A stretch of DNA of 64,000 nt, taken from Gammaproteobacteria bacterium. GTDB taxonomy: Bacteria; Pseudomonadota; Gammaproteobacteria; Steroidobacterales; Rariloculaceae. The notes under the pieces are model-generated. The model searched no databases. It saw only the letters and a list, made by a program, of their open reading frames with translations, and was not told the origin of the DNA. The DNA lies in contig JAJEFE010000169.1 in the NCBI GenBank assembly GCA_022820625.1, positions 62,001 through 126,000 of the forward strand. Reading direction: 5' to 3'. Shown here one piece after another: positions 35,580 to 44,783 of the stretch. Both the position numbers and the translations under genes were made by a program. Position 1 is the stretch's first letter. Each line of letters begins with the position of its first letter.

Positions 35580-37070
35580 TTACTCGGGATCCGCGCCCGT
35601 GGATGAGTCGGTATTCGGTATGTACCAGAGATCGTTCGCAAGATCGACGCCGCCGCCCATCTCTTCCTGCACTACCCTGTCCACGACCAACACGCCTCGC
35701 TCGGCCATGGCCTGAATCGTATCGATGCCATCGTCGGGGAAGCCGCCGCGCGTTCTGTGGATGTTGTAACGGCCGGAAAACGATCTTCCGAACGCCTGCT
35801 CGACCCCCTCCCTGCCGATCATGAACCCCAGCAGCCCGCCCCATGTCGCCGCAGGATTGTCGGAGTCCCAACCCGCCAGGACGGCGATCTTGACAGTTTC
35901 CCGGTAGTCGCCTTCACCGTACAGGAGGCTGACGATGCTCGCGGCAAAGTTGATGCCGGAGGCGTAGCAGCCATTGCATTCCAGGTTTCTCGATGTCATA
36001 TCGTAACCGTCAGCCTGTTCGACCTGGTAGCGGACATAGACCTCGTCGCGAGCCTGCTCCCAGGGCACACCCGCCTCATAGCGGCTCTTCACGAAATCGA
36101 ACATCTTCGCCGTATAGGATTCGTCCGGCACGCCCTGGCGCGCCCGGTCCGCCATCCAGAAGATCTGGTCCCTCATCGGCAGTTCCTGATCGACCCGCGA
36201 GGCCAGCGAATGCATCTCCACATAGAACTCGGCCGCCCACGCCGCGTTCGCCCAGGCGGTGGTGCGGATCGGCAAATAGGCCATCTCCAGCGCCACGTCG
36301 GGCCGGCCCGGCGCAAACAGGCCGAATATCTCGGTCGTAAGCTGCGCGTCGATCATCTCGGAGTCGGGATTGTTGGCGGGGTCGCCGGTGGCCGGTGGCA
36401 CCAGGCCCTGGACGCGCATCAGGTCGTGTGCCGTCTGGTTCGACACCCAGAGAAAATTCTGTTTGTCGCCGTTTGCGGTGGTAAATGGCGTGTTCTCGTC
36501 GGAATAGATATGCGTGAGCCAGCCATCGCGGATCTGTTCGCCGCTCAAAACGCTGGTCTGATGACTCAACAGCAGGTGCTGGTAGATGTACTCGATATCG
36601 GTGTCGTCGTCGGCACCCCAAATCTCGTCCTCGTCCACAAGCACCCAGTCGATGGTCGTTGAAATTCCGCCCCGGATATTGACCTGATCGGGCTGGCCCC
36701 AGTCGTCGCGGGTATAGAATTCCCCGGCCGGTCCCTCCCCGCCGATCTTGTCCGATTCCGTCACGATCCCGGTCCAGTTCGCGATGCACTGGCCCAGCCA
36801 GAAGCCATAGAGCTTGTCGACATACGCCTGCCGGGATATGACGAGGTCATCGGGCGCCGGCGTATAGGGAAGGTAGTCAAGGGAAGGATTGACCACGGGG
36901 CCGGCGGCGGCGGGCACGTCACCCGGATTCACGGCCTGTGGCTCGCTCTGACTGGATCGCTGTTCACATCCGGACAGGACTAACGTGACGGGCAGGAAAG
37001 CCGTGATGATGGCGACAATTGCCGGCCGGATTCGCCCGGCACAGTCATGACCGGCTCGATGATCGATCAT
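35580..37070 (-). CDS. Lipoprotein ADP-ribosylglycohydrolase
   Basis: The 496-residue protein has an N-terminal lipoprotein signal ending TLVLSGC, so it is anchored outside the inner membrane. The ADP-ribosylglycohydrolase (DraG/ARH) fold follows: YGFWLGQCIANWTG near 90, DDDTDIEYIYQHLL near 155 (magnesium ligands), and AGWDSDNPAATWGGLLG near 410 with the second acidic cluster. Family members cleave N- or O-glycosidic bonds of ADP-ribosyl groups, and some relatives act on nucleosides. ATG 37070 follows GGGAGG at seven bases. It heads an operon with a sugar permease and ribokinase, suggesting it frees ribose outside the cytoplasm for import. The exact substrate is inference. Confidence 0.88.
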   Translation of the reverse strand: MIDHRAGHDCAGRIRPAIVAIITAFLPVTLVLSGCEQRSSQSEPQAVNPGDVPAAAGPVVNPSLDYLPYTPAPDDLVISRQAYVDKLYGFWLGQCIANWTGIVTESDKIGGEGPAGEFYTRDDWGQPDQVNIRGGISTTIDWVLVDEDEIWGADDDTDIEYIYQHLLLSHQTSVLSGEQIRDGWLTHIYSDENTPFTTANGDKQNFLWVSNQTAHDLMRVQGLVPPATGDPANNPDSEMIDAQLTTEIFGLFAPGRPDVALEMAYLPIRTTAWANAAWAAEFYVEMHSLASRVDQELPMRDQIFWMADRARQGVPDESYTAKMFDFVKSRYEAGVPWEQARDEVYVRYQVEQADGYDMTSRNLECNGCYASGINFAASIVSLLYGEGDYRETVKIAVLAGWDSDNPAATWGGLLGFMIGREGVEQAFGRSFSGRYNIHRTRGGFPDDGIDTIQAMAERGVLVVDRVVQEEMGGGVDLANDLWYIPNTDSSTGADPE

Positions 37071-37211
37071 GGGATTCCTCCCTGATTCAGCGTTGAATGG
37101 ACGGCCGGCGCGCTGAACGGCTCAATTCCGATCAGCCGCTTTGCCGACAATGATATCTCAATCGAATTCGATGCTTTTCGAGCGAATGCCTGGCTCCGGC
37201 CCAAGCGTCTT

Positions 37212-37227
37212 ACTTGACATGACAACT
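37212..37227. promoter_or_regulatory. Putative MarR operator, site 1 (weakest)
   Basis: ACTTGACATGACAACT matches the local consensus RCTTGNTATRTCAAGY in the left half and less well in the right. It lies between the divergent ADP-ribosylglycohydrolase and DUF6152 genes. Because it contains TTGACA it may instead be just a -35 element. Confidence 0.4.
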
Positions 37228-37269
37228 TACCTGCGCATCATGTATCACAATGACAGGAGGTAACCGGCC

Positions 37270-38397
37270 ATGCAGGACAGCTTTCAGGTAAACGGCCAGG
37301 CGAGTCCGGGTCGCCATGAAAGCACGCCGCGAAGGCGCGTCCGCCGGCTGGCCGGCCTGCTGGGAGCGATGTGCGTCGCCTCCGTCGCGTCGGCGCACCA
37401 TTCCAGCACGACCTTCTACGACTACGACAACTTCATCGAGTTCGAAGGCGAGGTCTCCCGCGTACTGTGGCGCAATCCCCATGTTCAATTCTCGATCATG
37501 CGGACAATGGAAGACGGCACGCGCGAGGAATGGTTGGCGGATTCCGCTTCGGTCAACAGCCTGCAGCGGGGCGGCTTCGATCGACAGCTTGTCTCGCCGG
37601 GAGATGTGGTTCGAGTGTACGGCCCCGTTTCCCGGCAGGGACTCAAGGCGATCCGCGCAGTCAATCTGATGCTCCCGGGCGGCGAGGAATACCTGATGAT
37701 GGCCGGACAAGGTGTGGGCTTCCGGTGGTCGGAAGATGCCCTGCAGGTTCGCGGCGGCCGACTTCCCGTACCGGAGGCGGTGGACGGCGCTGCGGAGCCC
37801 GAAGGCATCTTCAGGGTCTGGTCGCCCGGCACGGACATTCGCACGCTGGAGCGTGCGGCCATGCGCCCCCTGGCGTTGACGGAAAGCGCCCTGGCCCGGC
37901 GCGATGCCTGGGACCCGCTGGTGGACGATCCCGGTTTGACGTGCACGCAGCAGGGCATGCCCGGCATCATGATGAATCCCTTCCCTATCGAGTTTATCGA
38001 GCGAGACGGCGTTATCCTGCTGCGCACGGAAGAGTGGGACGTGGAACGAACGATCCACGTGGACCCTTCGACCGAACCGCAGGCGGAATTCTCCCACCTG
38101 GGATTTTCGGCCGGCCGCTGGGAGGGCAACACGCTGGTCGTCGAAACGAACAGGATCAGCTGGCCGTACTACGACGACCGGGGCACCCCTCAGAGCCCGG
38201 ATGTGCACATCGTCGAGCGCTTTACCCTCAGCGGCGACGCGACCCGGCTGGACTACGTGCAGACTGCCACCGACCCGACAAACTTCCGTGAGCCGCTGGT
38301 GGACGAATTTTTCTGGGTGTGGGTACCGGGGGAAGAGGTCAAGCCGTATGAATGCGCCCTGTGGGATTCATCCGATCCGTCCGGCAACGGCCAATAG
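37270..38397 (+). CDS. Secreted DUF6152-like protein, paralogue 2
   Basis: The 375-residue protein has a basic leader and hydrophobic signal (LAGLLGAMCVASVASAHH). The same two modules as the 23524 gene follow: YDYDNFIEFEGEVSRVLWRN and GDVVRVYGPVSRQGL, then AEPEGIFRVWSPG, SAGRWEGNTLVVETNRISWP, and YYDDRGTPQSPDVHIVERF. It ends with a pair of short conserved motifs, VWVPGEEVKPYECALW. ATG 37270 has a perfect AGGAGGT eight bases upstream. Function is unknown. It is the first gene of the proposed MarR-controlled region, downstream of site 1, and converges with the alkylsulfatase-like gene. Confidence 0.82.
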   Translation: MQDSFQVNGQASPGRHESTPRRRVRRLAGLLGAMCVASVASAHHSSTTFYDYDNFIEFEGEVSRVLWRNPHVQFSIMRTMEDGTREEWLADSASVNSLQRGGFDRQLVSPGDVVRVYGPVSRQGLKAIRAVNLMLPGGEEYLMMAGQGVGFRWSEDALQVRGGRLPVPEAVDGAAEPEGIFRVWSPGTDIRTLERAAMRPLALTESALARRDAWDPLVDDPGLTCTQQGMPGIMMNPFPIEFIERDGVILLRTEEWDVERTIHVDPSTEPQAEFSHLGFSAGRWEGNTLVVETNRISWPYYDDRGTPQSPDVHIVERFTLSGDATRLDYVQTATDPTNFREPLVDEFFWVWVPGEEVKPYECALWDSSDPSGNGQ

Positions 38398-38411
38398 CTG
38401 GCTGGGCGAAG

Positions 38412-39761
38412 CTATTGCCGAGCCAATTCGTTTGCAACGCTGAAGAAATAGTTCCTTGCGGTCGGGTTGACTTGCTGCCTGGCGATCCCTCGGAGCGCCT
38501 GAATCTTGATTTCAGTCACTTCCGTGGTCCGATAATCAGTCGCCAACAGATAATCGGCCAATTGCATGGCCCACTGATAGGCTTCAGATGCAACAGCATC
38601 CTGCAACTCCGTGAAGATGTTGTCCGCACCGCCTCCCAAACCAATGATTCGCTCCGCCTGTTCACGCTCGGAAAGCGGCAGGAGAGTGGTTGGATTTCCG
38701 TCAAACCATCCTATCTTTCCGTTGAATACGGACCTGACTCCCCACGGGACCATGCCATAGAACTCGGTAAGGTATGGAGAATCCGCAAGCTCTTCCGGTA
38801 GCGTGACTGTTTCCGCAAGCTGATTGGCCGTCATGCCGTCGTTCATTCCCTCGACCGTTGCTTCATAGACATAACGTATTGCCGAAGCGTAGTCCCCAAG
38901 TGCCTTGTCCACCTGTTCCTCACCGAGAACCGGCCGGCTATGACCCGGGACCAGGTATTCAGCGCCTTCCTGCCGCATTTTCTCCAGGCTCTCGGCCCAT
39001 ACCTTCACGTCCCGGTACATTGCGCCCCTGATCGGATAAAGATTGGGGAATGCCTTGTAAAAGTTGTCACCGGGGAACAGCACCCGTTGCTCGGGCAGCC
39101 AGACATAGAGTTGATCGTCCGTCTCTCCCGGCGCGGCAACCAACTCCACATCGACTCCCTCGATAGTGACTTCAAAACGTTCTTCGCCAAACGTGACGGT
39201 CGGTGGCAGATAGCCGTCCCCTTCCTCGTCCCGGATCGGGTGCTCCGCGGTACCCATGTTGATGAACTCTTCCGAATCCAGAAAAAAGCCGAATTGCCGC
39301 GAGGTACGGGCGAAACTTATTGCACCCAGGTCCGAATCGGGCAGCAGGTTATTGCGGAAACCGGTACGGGCATAGATTTCGAGTTCGCCATCTCCGAGAA
39401 ACTCCGTGGTCCCGCTCGTGTGGTCCACGTGACCATGGGTGTAGATGATTGCCCTTACGGGCAACTCGCTGATCGCCCTGAACTCTTCCAATACCGCTCT
39501 CGCGGCAGACTTGCTCTCCTTGGTGTCAACGATGATCAAGCCCGATTCACCGACGATCATCGCTGAATTCGAAGCGCCGTAACCCGACGCCATGTAAACA
39601 CCGTCGGTTATCTCGATGATTTCCCGGCGAAATTCTTTGGAGTGTTCTCTCAACAGGGATTCTGCGCTGGTGTCTTGCGCATATGCCGTGTGCTGGCCGA
39701 AAACCATGCAGAAAAGGAGTGTCGTCCCAACAGTCAGCCTGTTGCCAATGCCTGTCACCAT
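38412..39761 (-). CDS. Alkylsulfatase-like metallo-beta-lactamase hydrolase
   Basis: The protein is about 449 residues from ATG 39761, with a signal peptide ending AYAQD. The MBL domain has AIIYTHGHVDHTSG (metal site), APGETDDQLYVWLPEQRVLF, PGDNFYKAFPNLYPIRGAMY and LVPGHSRPV. The helical part carries GMVPWGVRSVFNGKIGWFDG and NPTTLLPLSEREQAERI. These are marks of the SdsA1/BDS1 alkylsulfatase family, which hydrolyse sulfate esters of primary or secondary alcohols. The C-terminal SCP2-like domain of those roughly 650-residue enzymes is absent. The frame is open to 39884, but that part overlaps operator site 2, so I chose the start giving a clean signal peptide (39794 is an alternative). It is divergent from the TonB receptor gene. 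Confidence 0.82.
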   Translation of the reverse strand: MVTGIGNRLTVGTTLLFCMVFGQHTAYAQDTSAESLLREHSKEFRREIIEITDGVYMASGYGASNSAMIVGESGLIIVDTKESKSAARAVLEEFRAISELPVRAIIYTHGHVDHTSGTTEFLGDGELEIYARTGFRNNLLPDSDLGAISFARTSRQFGFFLDSEEFINMGTAEHPIRDEEGDGYLPPTVTFGEERFEVTIEGVDVELVAAPGETDDQLYVWLPEQRVLFPGDNFYKAFPNLYPIRGAMYRDVKVWAESLEKMRQEGAEYLVPGHSRPVLGEEQVDKALGDYASAIRYVYEATVEGMNDGMTANQLAETVTLPEELADSPYLTEFYGMVPWGVRSVFNGKIGWFDGNPTTLLPLSEREQAERIIGLGGGADNIFTELQDAVASEAYQWAMQLADYLLATDYRTTEVTEIKIQALRGIARQQVNPTARNYFFSVANELARQ

Positions 39762-39870
39762 GGTCTGTTGCTCCACGCAGCCGTTCAGATTCATTTGCCC
39801 TATTCCGACAGGACATCGATCCGTCGGGAAATGACCCGTGATTTCTCCACCGCTCAATATCGGGCCGGAT

Positions 39871-39886
39871 GCTTGAGATGTCAAGC
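39871..39886. promoter_or_regulatory. Putative MarR operator, site 2
   Basis: GCTTGAGATGTCAAGC has a near-perfect dyad (half-sites GCTTGA/TCAAGC). It lies 110 bp upstream of the alkylsulfatase-like start and 154 bp upstream of the TonB receptor, in their shared divergent region. Confidence 0.6.
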
Positions 39887-39935
39887 GTCGTTGCTCCGGT
39901 ACGGCTTCTTGACAAGCGCCTGGGCATCAAAGAAA

Positions 39936-39963
39936 CTTTGATATATCAAGTGATAAGTCAAGC
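39936..39963. promoter_or_regulatory. Putative MarR operators, sites 3 and 3b (tandem)
   Basis: CTTTGATATATCAAGT (39936-39951) contains the perfect 12-bp palindrome TTGATATATCAA. A second, weaker copy, AAGTGATAAGTCAAGC (39948-39963), overlaps its end by four bases. They lie 77-104 bp upstream of the TonB receptor start, where bound repressor would block its promoter. Confidence 0.6.
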
Positions 39964-40039
39964 TTCACAAGAAAATATCATTTGTTGATGGCAAACGACT
40001 ATGGCGTTGTATGAGCACAACGCCTAAGAGGGAGGATAT

Positions 40040-42487
40040 ATGGTCAAGCGCTCGATTTTTCCGGGGACAATCTACCGATGCGGGCTCGTCGTTATCGCGG
40101 CAAGCCTCACGGGCACCGTCTCCGCCCAGGTGCTGGAAGAGATCATCGTCACCGCCACCAAGCGGGAAGAGGCGCTCACCGATGTGCCCATCTCCATCTC
40201 GGCCATAGACACCGAAAAATTGATCAACAACGGCTGGAACGAGACCACCGATGTGCTGGATTTCGTCCCGAACGTCACCTTTTATCTGAACGGAACGAGC
40301 ACCACGAAACTGAACATACGCGGCGTGCATTCGGACGGTCCCAATCCCTCCCTGGAAGCACCGGTCGCCGTATTCACGGATGGAATCTACAACCCGCGCC
40401 CGGACTTTGTCCGCGCCCCCCTGCTCGACCTTGAAGGCGTGGAAGTGCAGCGAGGCCCGCAGGCGACCTACTACGGCCACAATGCCACAGCGGGGTCCAT
40501 CAGTTTCCGCTCGACGCGCCAGTCCCTTGACGAAGCCGATGGCTTTCTCGTCGTGGAAGGCTCGGCCGAGAGCAGGAACAAGGTCGACTTTGCCTACGGC
40601 GCACCGCTATCCGATACCTTTGGCCTGCGCTTCTCGGGCGCGCTCAGGAATACTTCGGGTCATATCGAGAACATTGCCCAGGACAGGGACGAACCGAAAA
40701 ACGACACTTCCATTTTCAGGTTGAGCGGCGTGTGGGTCCCCGGCGATCAAACCGATGTCTTCTTCAAACTGGAACGCTATGAAGCCGACGTTACGGGCGA
40801 GGTCAGGGAACCCATTACCTGCGGAGGCGCCGGTAACCCCACGGCGCCCGCTCCGTGCCGGGCGTTCGATCCCTCGGCAAGCGGCAGCCTAGTCGGCCAG
40901 GCCGACGTTGCCCTCGGCGTGGACGATCGTATAGCCGAAGGGGCGACAATACTGCCGAATTACACGACACGCATTTTCGGCATGGGGTCCAACGTCACCA
41001 GCACCATTACCAACGTCGCCGACGCGCGTTTCATGTCGCGGTCCGGCACGTTCTCGGAGAACACCCGGGCCGCCCTGGACATCAGCCACGATTTCGGCTC
41101 TTTCACCCTGACCTCCCTGACCGGAATCGAGACCGGTGAACGCAGCCCCTTGAGGGACGCCGACATGACCCCGATTGCCGGCATTTTCACTCATGGCTAC
41201 CAGGACTACGATTACTGGACCGAGGAACTCCGGCTGACCTCGAATACCGACGGTCCCCTCGCCTGGATGGTCGGCGGCCTGATTCAGGGTACGGATGGCA
41301 GCTCATTCGGCCAGGTTGTTCACAACCTGAATGGAGTATGGACAACCAACTCCCATGTCCAGGAAGACAACATTCTCGGACTCTTCTTCGATCTCAATTA
41401 TGACCTGAACGACGCAGTCAATCTGAGCTTCGGCGGCCGCTACACGGATGTGGAAAAGACGGCTGTCGACATAACGTCCAGGGCCCCGTTGAATGCTGAC
41501 GGCACACCGGGTGCTTTCAGTGAGATACTGAATACGGGCACCGGGTTTGTCGCAAATCTGGCGGGTCCGCCTACCTTCGCGGACGGGATTGCCGATCTCG
41601 GAGACGGGACCTATTCCGAAGACAGCTTCGATCCCTATGTTTCGGTTCGGTTCGCGATCAACGATTCGGCCAACGTGTACGCCTTGTGGTCGAGCGCTTT
41701 CAAGGCCGGCGGATTCAGCAATGGTCCGGGCACGGGGCTGCCGTTTTCCGTCCTGCATCCGGCCTTGCCCGATGTCTACGAGTTCATGGGGGAAGAATCG
41801 GAAAGCTTCGAGATCGGTTACAAGGCACTGCTGGCCGACGGACGCGTGGACCTGAATATCGCGGCCTTCTCCACGGAGTTCACCAACCAGCACACGGTTG
41901 TGCCCGCATTCGCTTTCGGGCCTCCACCTTCCCCTGGCGTGGTGTTCTATACCACCGGCGTGGATTCCGAACAGCAGGGCGTCGAAGTCGATGGCAGGCT
42001 CGCCGCGTCAGACAACCTCACCATCACTTTCGCCGGGGCACTGCTGGATGCCGAAATGACCGATCAGGGCATGATGAACTTCTACGGTTGCCTCGATTGT
42101 GCGCCACGGGAACTCATCCAGGCCTCGGACTGGTCCGCTGCGTTCGGCGCCACCTGGTCCGCACCCATTGGAGATGCCTACGAACTGACATTGAACACGG
42201 AGATGGCCTTTGCTGACGGGTATCAGGTGGCCTATGGGGATCCAGGCGTCTTTGAGGATTCGGCTGTCGGCGATGAATTGTGGTTGTGGCAGGATCCCTG
42301 GGAACGAATCAACGTTCGAGCCGCCCTGAGGCCGATCAACGGATACTGGGACGTCTCGGTCTTCGGCCGCAACGTCACCGACAATCGGCGGACGAACGAC
42401 TACGCGCCCGACGGTAACGCAACGCTGTTTTACGTCACGCGGCAGTACGGCGCCGATTGGGGTGTGGCTTTCCGGTACAACTTCTGA
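40040..42487 (+). CDS. TonB-dependent outer-membrane receptor of the MarR-linked cluster
   Basis: The 815-residue protein has a signal peptide ending TVSAQ, TonB box/plug start VLEEIIVTATKREEALTDVP, plug motifs LNIRGVHSDGPNPS and VEVQRGPQATYYGHNATAG, and a barrel ending in YGADWGVAFRYNF with the usual terminal Phe. It resembles receptors of the sphingomonad/proteobacterial type that often take up aromatic or other small organic compounds rather than iron. ATG 40040 follows GGGAGG. Two or three operator-like palindromes lie in its upstream region, shared with the alkylsulfatase-like gene. It converges with the MarR gene, whose stop is only about 13 bp away. Confidence 0.92.
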   Translation: MVKRSIFPGTIYRCGLVVIAASLTGTVSAQVLEEIIVTATKREEALTDVPISISAIDTEKLINNGWNETTDVLDFVPNVTFYLNGTSTTKLNIRGVHSDGPNPSLEAPVAVFTDGIYNPRPDFVRAPLLDLEGVEVQRGPQATYYGHNATAGSISFRSTRQSLDEADGFLVVEGSAESRNKVDFAYGAPLSDTFGLRFSGALRNTSGHIENIAQDRDEPKNDTSIFRLSGVWVPGDQTDVFFKLERYEADVTGEVREPITCGGAGNPTAPAPCRAFDPSASGSLVGQADVALGVDDRIAEGATILPNYTTRIFGMGSNVTSTITNVADARFMSRSGTFSENTRAALDISHDFGSFTLTSLTGIETGERSPLRDADMTPIAGIFTHGYQDYDYWTEELRLTSNTDGPLAWMVGGLIQGTDGSSFGQVVHNLNGVWTTNSHVQEDNILGLFFDLNYDLNDAVNLSFGGRYTDVEKTAVDITSRAPLNADGTPGAFSEILNTGTGFVANLAGPPTFADGIADLGDGTYSEDSFDPYVSVRFAINDSANVYALWSSAFKAGGFSNGPGTGLPFSVLHPALPDVYEFMGEESESFEIGYKALLADGRVDLNIAAFSTEFTNQHTVVPAFAFGPPPSPGVVFYTTGVDSEQQGVEVDGRLAASDNLTITFAGALLDAEMTDQGMMNFYGCLDCAPRELIQASDWSAAFGATWSAPIGDAYELTLNTEMAFADGYQVAYGDPGVFEDSAVGDELWLWQDPWERINVRAALRPINGYWDVSVFGRNVTDNRRTNDYAPDGNATLFYVTRQYGADWGVAFRYNF

Positions 42488-42499
42488 GGCGCCGGGAGC

Positions 42500-43039
42500 C
42501 TATGCGATATGCTCCCGGTGCTTGAAGTCCGATTCCTTGTAGTCCGTATTGTCGAGAAGTTCGTTCGCATTCGCACGGATCTTCTCGATCGTTTCGAGGA
42601 GTTGGCTGTATTCGTTTTCGTCGATGTTCTCCAGCAGCCGCCCCTCGCGTGACAGATGGATCGCCTCAACGAGTTCATACGCACGTTCACCCTTTTTGGT
42701 CAGCCGAATGAGCTTGCGTCTTCCGTAACTGGGATCCTGTGTTCGCGCGATCATCTTCTTGTCGAGCAGTGACTTGATCACCCTGCTGATCTGTCCCTCA
42801 TCCGCCGACATGGCCACTGCGATCTCGCGGGCGGAAATGACCTTCTTGTAGCCTATTTTTCGAAGCACCCAGGCCTCGACAACCTGAACGCCCGCAGTGG
42901 AGGAAAACGCGCGAATGGAGCTTCGGAAAATCAGGTTTCCCAATTCGTTCAGGATTTGCCCGATCCCCTTGGGCGGAAACTCGCGGCGGCTCTCGTGGTC
43001 CTCGGGACCGAACTTTGTAATGTCATAATTCCTGAGCAT
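42500..43039 (-). CDS. MarR-family transcriptional regulator
   Basis: The 179-residue winged-helix protein has an N-terminal helix (KGIGQILNELGNLIFRSSIR), a recognition region (VISAREIAVAMSADEGQISR and VIKSLLDKKMIARTQD), wing SYGRRKLIRLTKKGERAYEL, and a long C-terminal dimerisation helix. This is the MarR arrangement; members repress genes by binding 16-20-bp palindromes and release on binding small, often aromatic, ligands. ATG 43039 follows GAGG at seven bases. It is the only regulator recognised in the 37-56 kb cluster. A palindrome at 43159-43174 lies in its own upstream region, consistent with autoregulation. The ligand is unknown. Confidence 0.92.
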   Translation of the reverse strand: MLRNYDITKFGPEDHESRREFPPKGIGQILNELGNLIFRSSIRAFSSTAGVQVVEAWVLRKIGYKKVISAREIAVAMSADEGQISRVIKSLLDKKMIARTQDPSYGRRKLIRLTKKGERAYELVEAIHLSREGRLLENIDENEYSQLLETIEKIRANANELLDNTDYKESDFKHREHIA

Positions 43040-43158
43040 GTTCTTCCTCGAATTTTTCTGTCATTACCGAAAACTCAATTGGGTTCCCTGCACCGACCGG
43101 CGCCACAGCCGCACCGAATCTCGACCCATTGAGACTGCGGCATGGCAGCCGGCACGAC

Positions 43159-43174
43159 GCTTGTTATGTCAAGC
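43159..43174. promoter_or_regulatory. Putative MarR operator, site 4
   Basis: GCTTGTTATGTCAAGC lies between the divergent MarR gene (start 120 bp away) and the propeller gene (start 64 bp away). Its half-sites GCTTG/CAAGC are perfect. The position suits control of both genes. Confidence 0.65.
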
Positions 43175-43237
43175 ATAGTCGGCCAAAATGACCGAAACTG
43201 CAACCTGGCCGAGCGTCACCGGCCAGAGGATTTCTTC

Positions 43238-44674
43238 ATGCAAGCAATTCCGGCTACTGCCACGTTAACCTTGACCGCGCTGATACCGCTCGCGGAGGCC
43301 GGTGCCCAGATTCCGGCAGAATTCGTCGTCACGGAACGGGATCGGATGGTCCAGGAGATCGAGTCCTGGGAGACGGTGCTGGAGGATTGGGAGCGGCGCG
43401 CCAGGACCGGGAGCATCAGGAGCGGGTACGAGGTTGAGGTGATTGCGACCTTCGATCCGGGCGAGGCAAGGTTCGAGCCGCAGCCCGGCGGCATCTATTT
43501 CTACGAGAACGTGGATCGGCAGAGTCCATTCGCGCACGGGCCCGACCCCCGACCGGAGTCGAAGTCCAGCGTTATCGTGGTCGGAGATGCCAGAAGCAGG
43601 GAAATCATCGCCCACTACGAATTCGCGCCCGAGCTGTTCGCGTCCGTGCACACCACCGCAATGTCCCCGGATGGCAGGTATCTCTACATCGTCGGCCCGA
43701 GACCCGGAGAATCGAACGAGGAATACCAGGCCCTGGGCACGCCAGGGACACTGATCAAGGTGGATGCGCTGACCCTGCAACCGATCAGTCAGCTGACCGT
43801 CGGCGGTCGCATCCACCACGGACAGATCTTTCAGGACCGCTACATTCTCTTCGACACGTTCGCCCGCGAAGAAGGCGGCCTCGACATCGCATTATTCGAC
43901 CCGGCCACCGACGAAATCGTCGGGGGCGTTCGCGACGAGGACCTGGGCGGCGGCACGGCCACCGCGTTCACGGATGGAGAGTACATCTACGCGTTGATGG
44001 AACCGGCCGGCTACGGTCCCCTCTCGATGTCGGGGTACGTGGCAGCGACCAACCTGGGGCGCGGCCGTGTCGTGGCGCTGAGACCCTTCTGGGTGGCCAA
44101 GATCGATCCGCGGACCTGGGAGGTCGTGCGGGAGTACCCGTATCCGGGCTATCGCGGCGACTGGATCGAGTTCGATGCCGCACGCGAGCACATGTTCATC
44201 CCGTCTGCCGGCTCCGGCAGCCTCAGCAAGATCAACCTCGATACCGGGGAGGTCGTCTGGCATCAGCCAACGGGCGTCGGTCCCTACGGCGCGGAACTGA
44301 CGGCGGACGAGTCCGAGGTCTGGGTGGCCGACAAGGGCGAGGCCGCCGGATTCTTCGGTCGCACCATCACCGTGTTCGACAACGAGAGCGGGCGCCACCT
44401 GGAAACATTGTTTGCCGGATATTCCATCGACCATGTCCTGCTGTCGCCGAACGGCAGGGAGATGTGGGCCACCAGCAACCGGGAGAGCAGGATCTACGTA
44501 TTCGATGCGGGAACGCGCCAGCAGTTGACGCTCATCGACATGCCGACCACGGGGGGCGCCCACGGCCTCGTCTGGGTGCACTACGACGAGGATGGAAGCT
44601 CACGCGTCGTGGCCGACCAGGGCGGCTTCCACAACGGCATCAACCCCCGTCTGGGCCGCCCGCTGGAGTACTGA
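43238..44674 (+). CDS. Exported beta-propeller protein, paralogue 1
   Basis: The 478-residue protein from ATG 43238 (AGAGGA seven bases upstream) has a signal peptide ending AEAGAQ. An N-terminal helix (LEDWERRARTGSIRSGYEV) precedes a YncE/YVTN-like propeller: HTTAMSPDGRYLYIVGPRPG, YGAELTADESEVWVADKGEA, IDHVLLSPNGREMWATSNRE and GGAHGLVWVHYDEDGSSRVV. It is clearly paralogous to the lipoprotein at 52259-53776, sharing the WERRA helix, the FDPGE-x-x-F block and HGLVWVHYDE. Function is unknown; a periplasmic ligand or cofactor-binding role is likely. The open frame upstream to 43142 spans operator site 4 and is rejected. Confidence 0.8.
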   Translation: MQAIPATATLTLTALIPLAEAGAQIPAEFVVTERDRMVQEIESWETVLEDWERRARTGSIRSGYEVEVIATFDPGEARFEPQPGGIYFYENVDRQSPFAHGPDPRPESKSSVIVVGDARSREIIAHYEFAPELFASVHTTAMSPDGRYLYIVGPRPGESNEEYQALGTPGTLIKVDALTLQPISQLTVGGRIHHGQIFQDRYILFDTFAREEGGLDIALFDPATDEIVGGVRDEDLGGGTATAFTDGEYIYALMEPAGYGPLSMSGYVAATNLGRGRVVALRPFWVAKIDPRTWEVVREYPYPGYRGDWIEFDAAREHMFIPSAGSGSLSKINLDTGEVVWHQPTGVGPYGAELTADESEVWVADKGEAAGFFGRTITVFDNESGRHLETLFAGYSIDHVLLSPNGREMWATSNRESRIYVFDAGTRQQLTLIDMPTTGGAHGLVWVHYDEDGSSRVVADQGGFHNGINPRLGRPLEY

Positions 44675-44783
44675 TCGAGCGCTGAACATTAAACGTCCCC
44701 GTAAATCCCGGGACTTTTCGAGACCCGCCTGGCCGGACGCGCGCCTGCGGCCACTTATACGGCGTAATCAGGTTGATACAGCA

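Noticed and set aside
37214-37219. TTGACA as a plain -35 promoter element
   Set aside because: Possible, but no good -10 box follows at 16-18 bases; I kept the region as a weak operator candidate instead.
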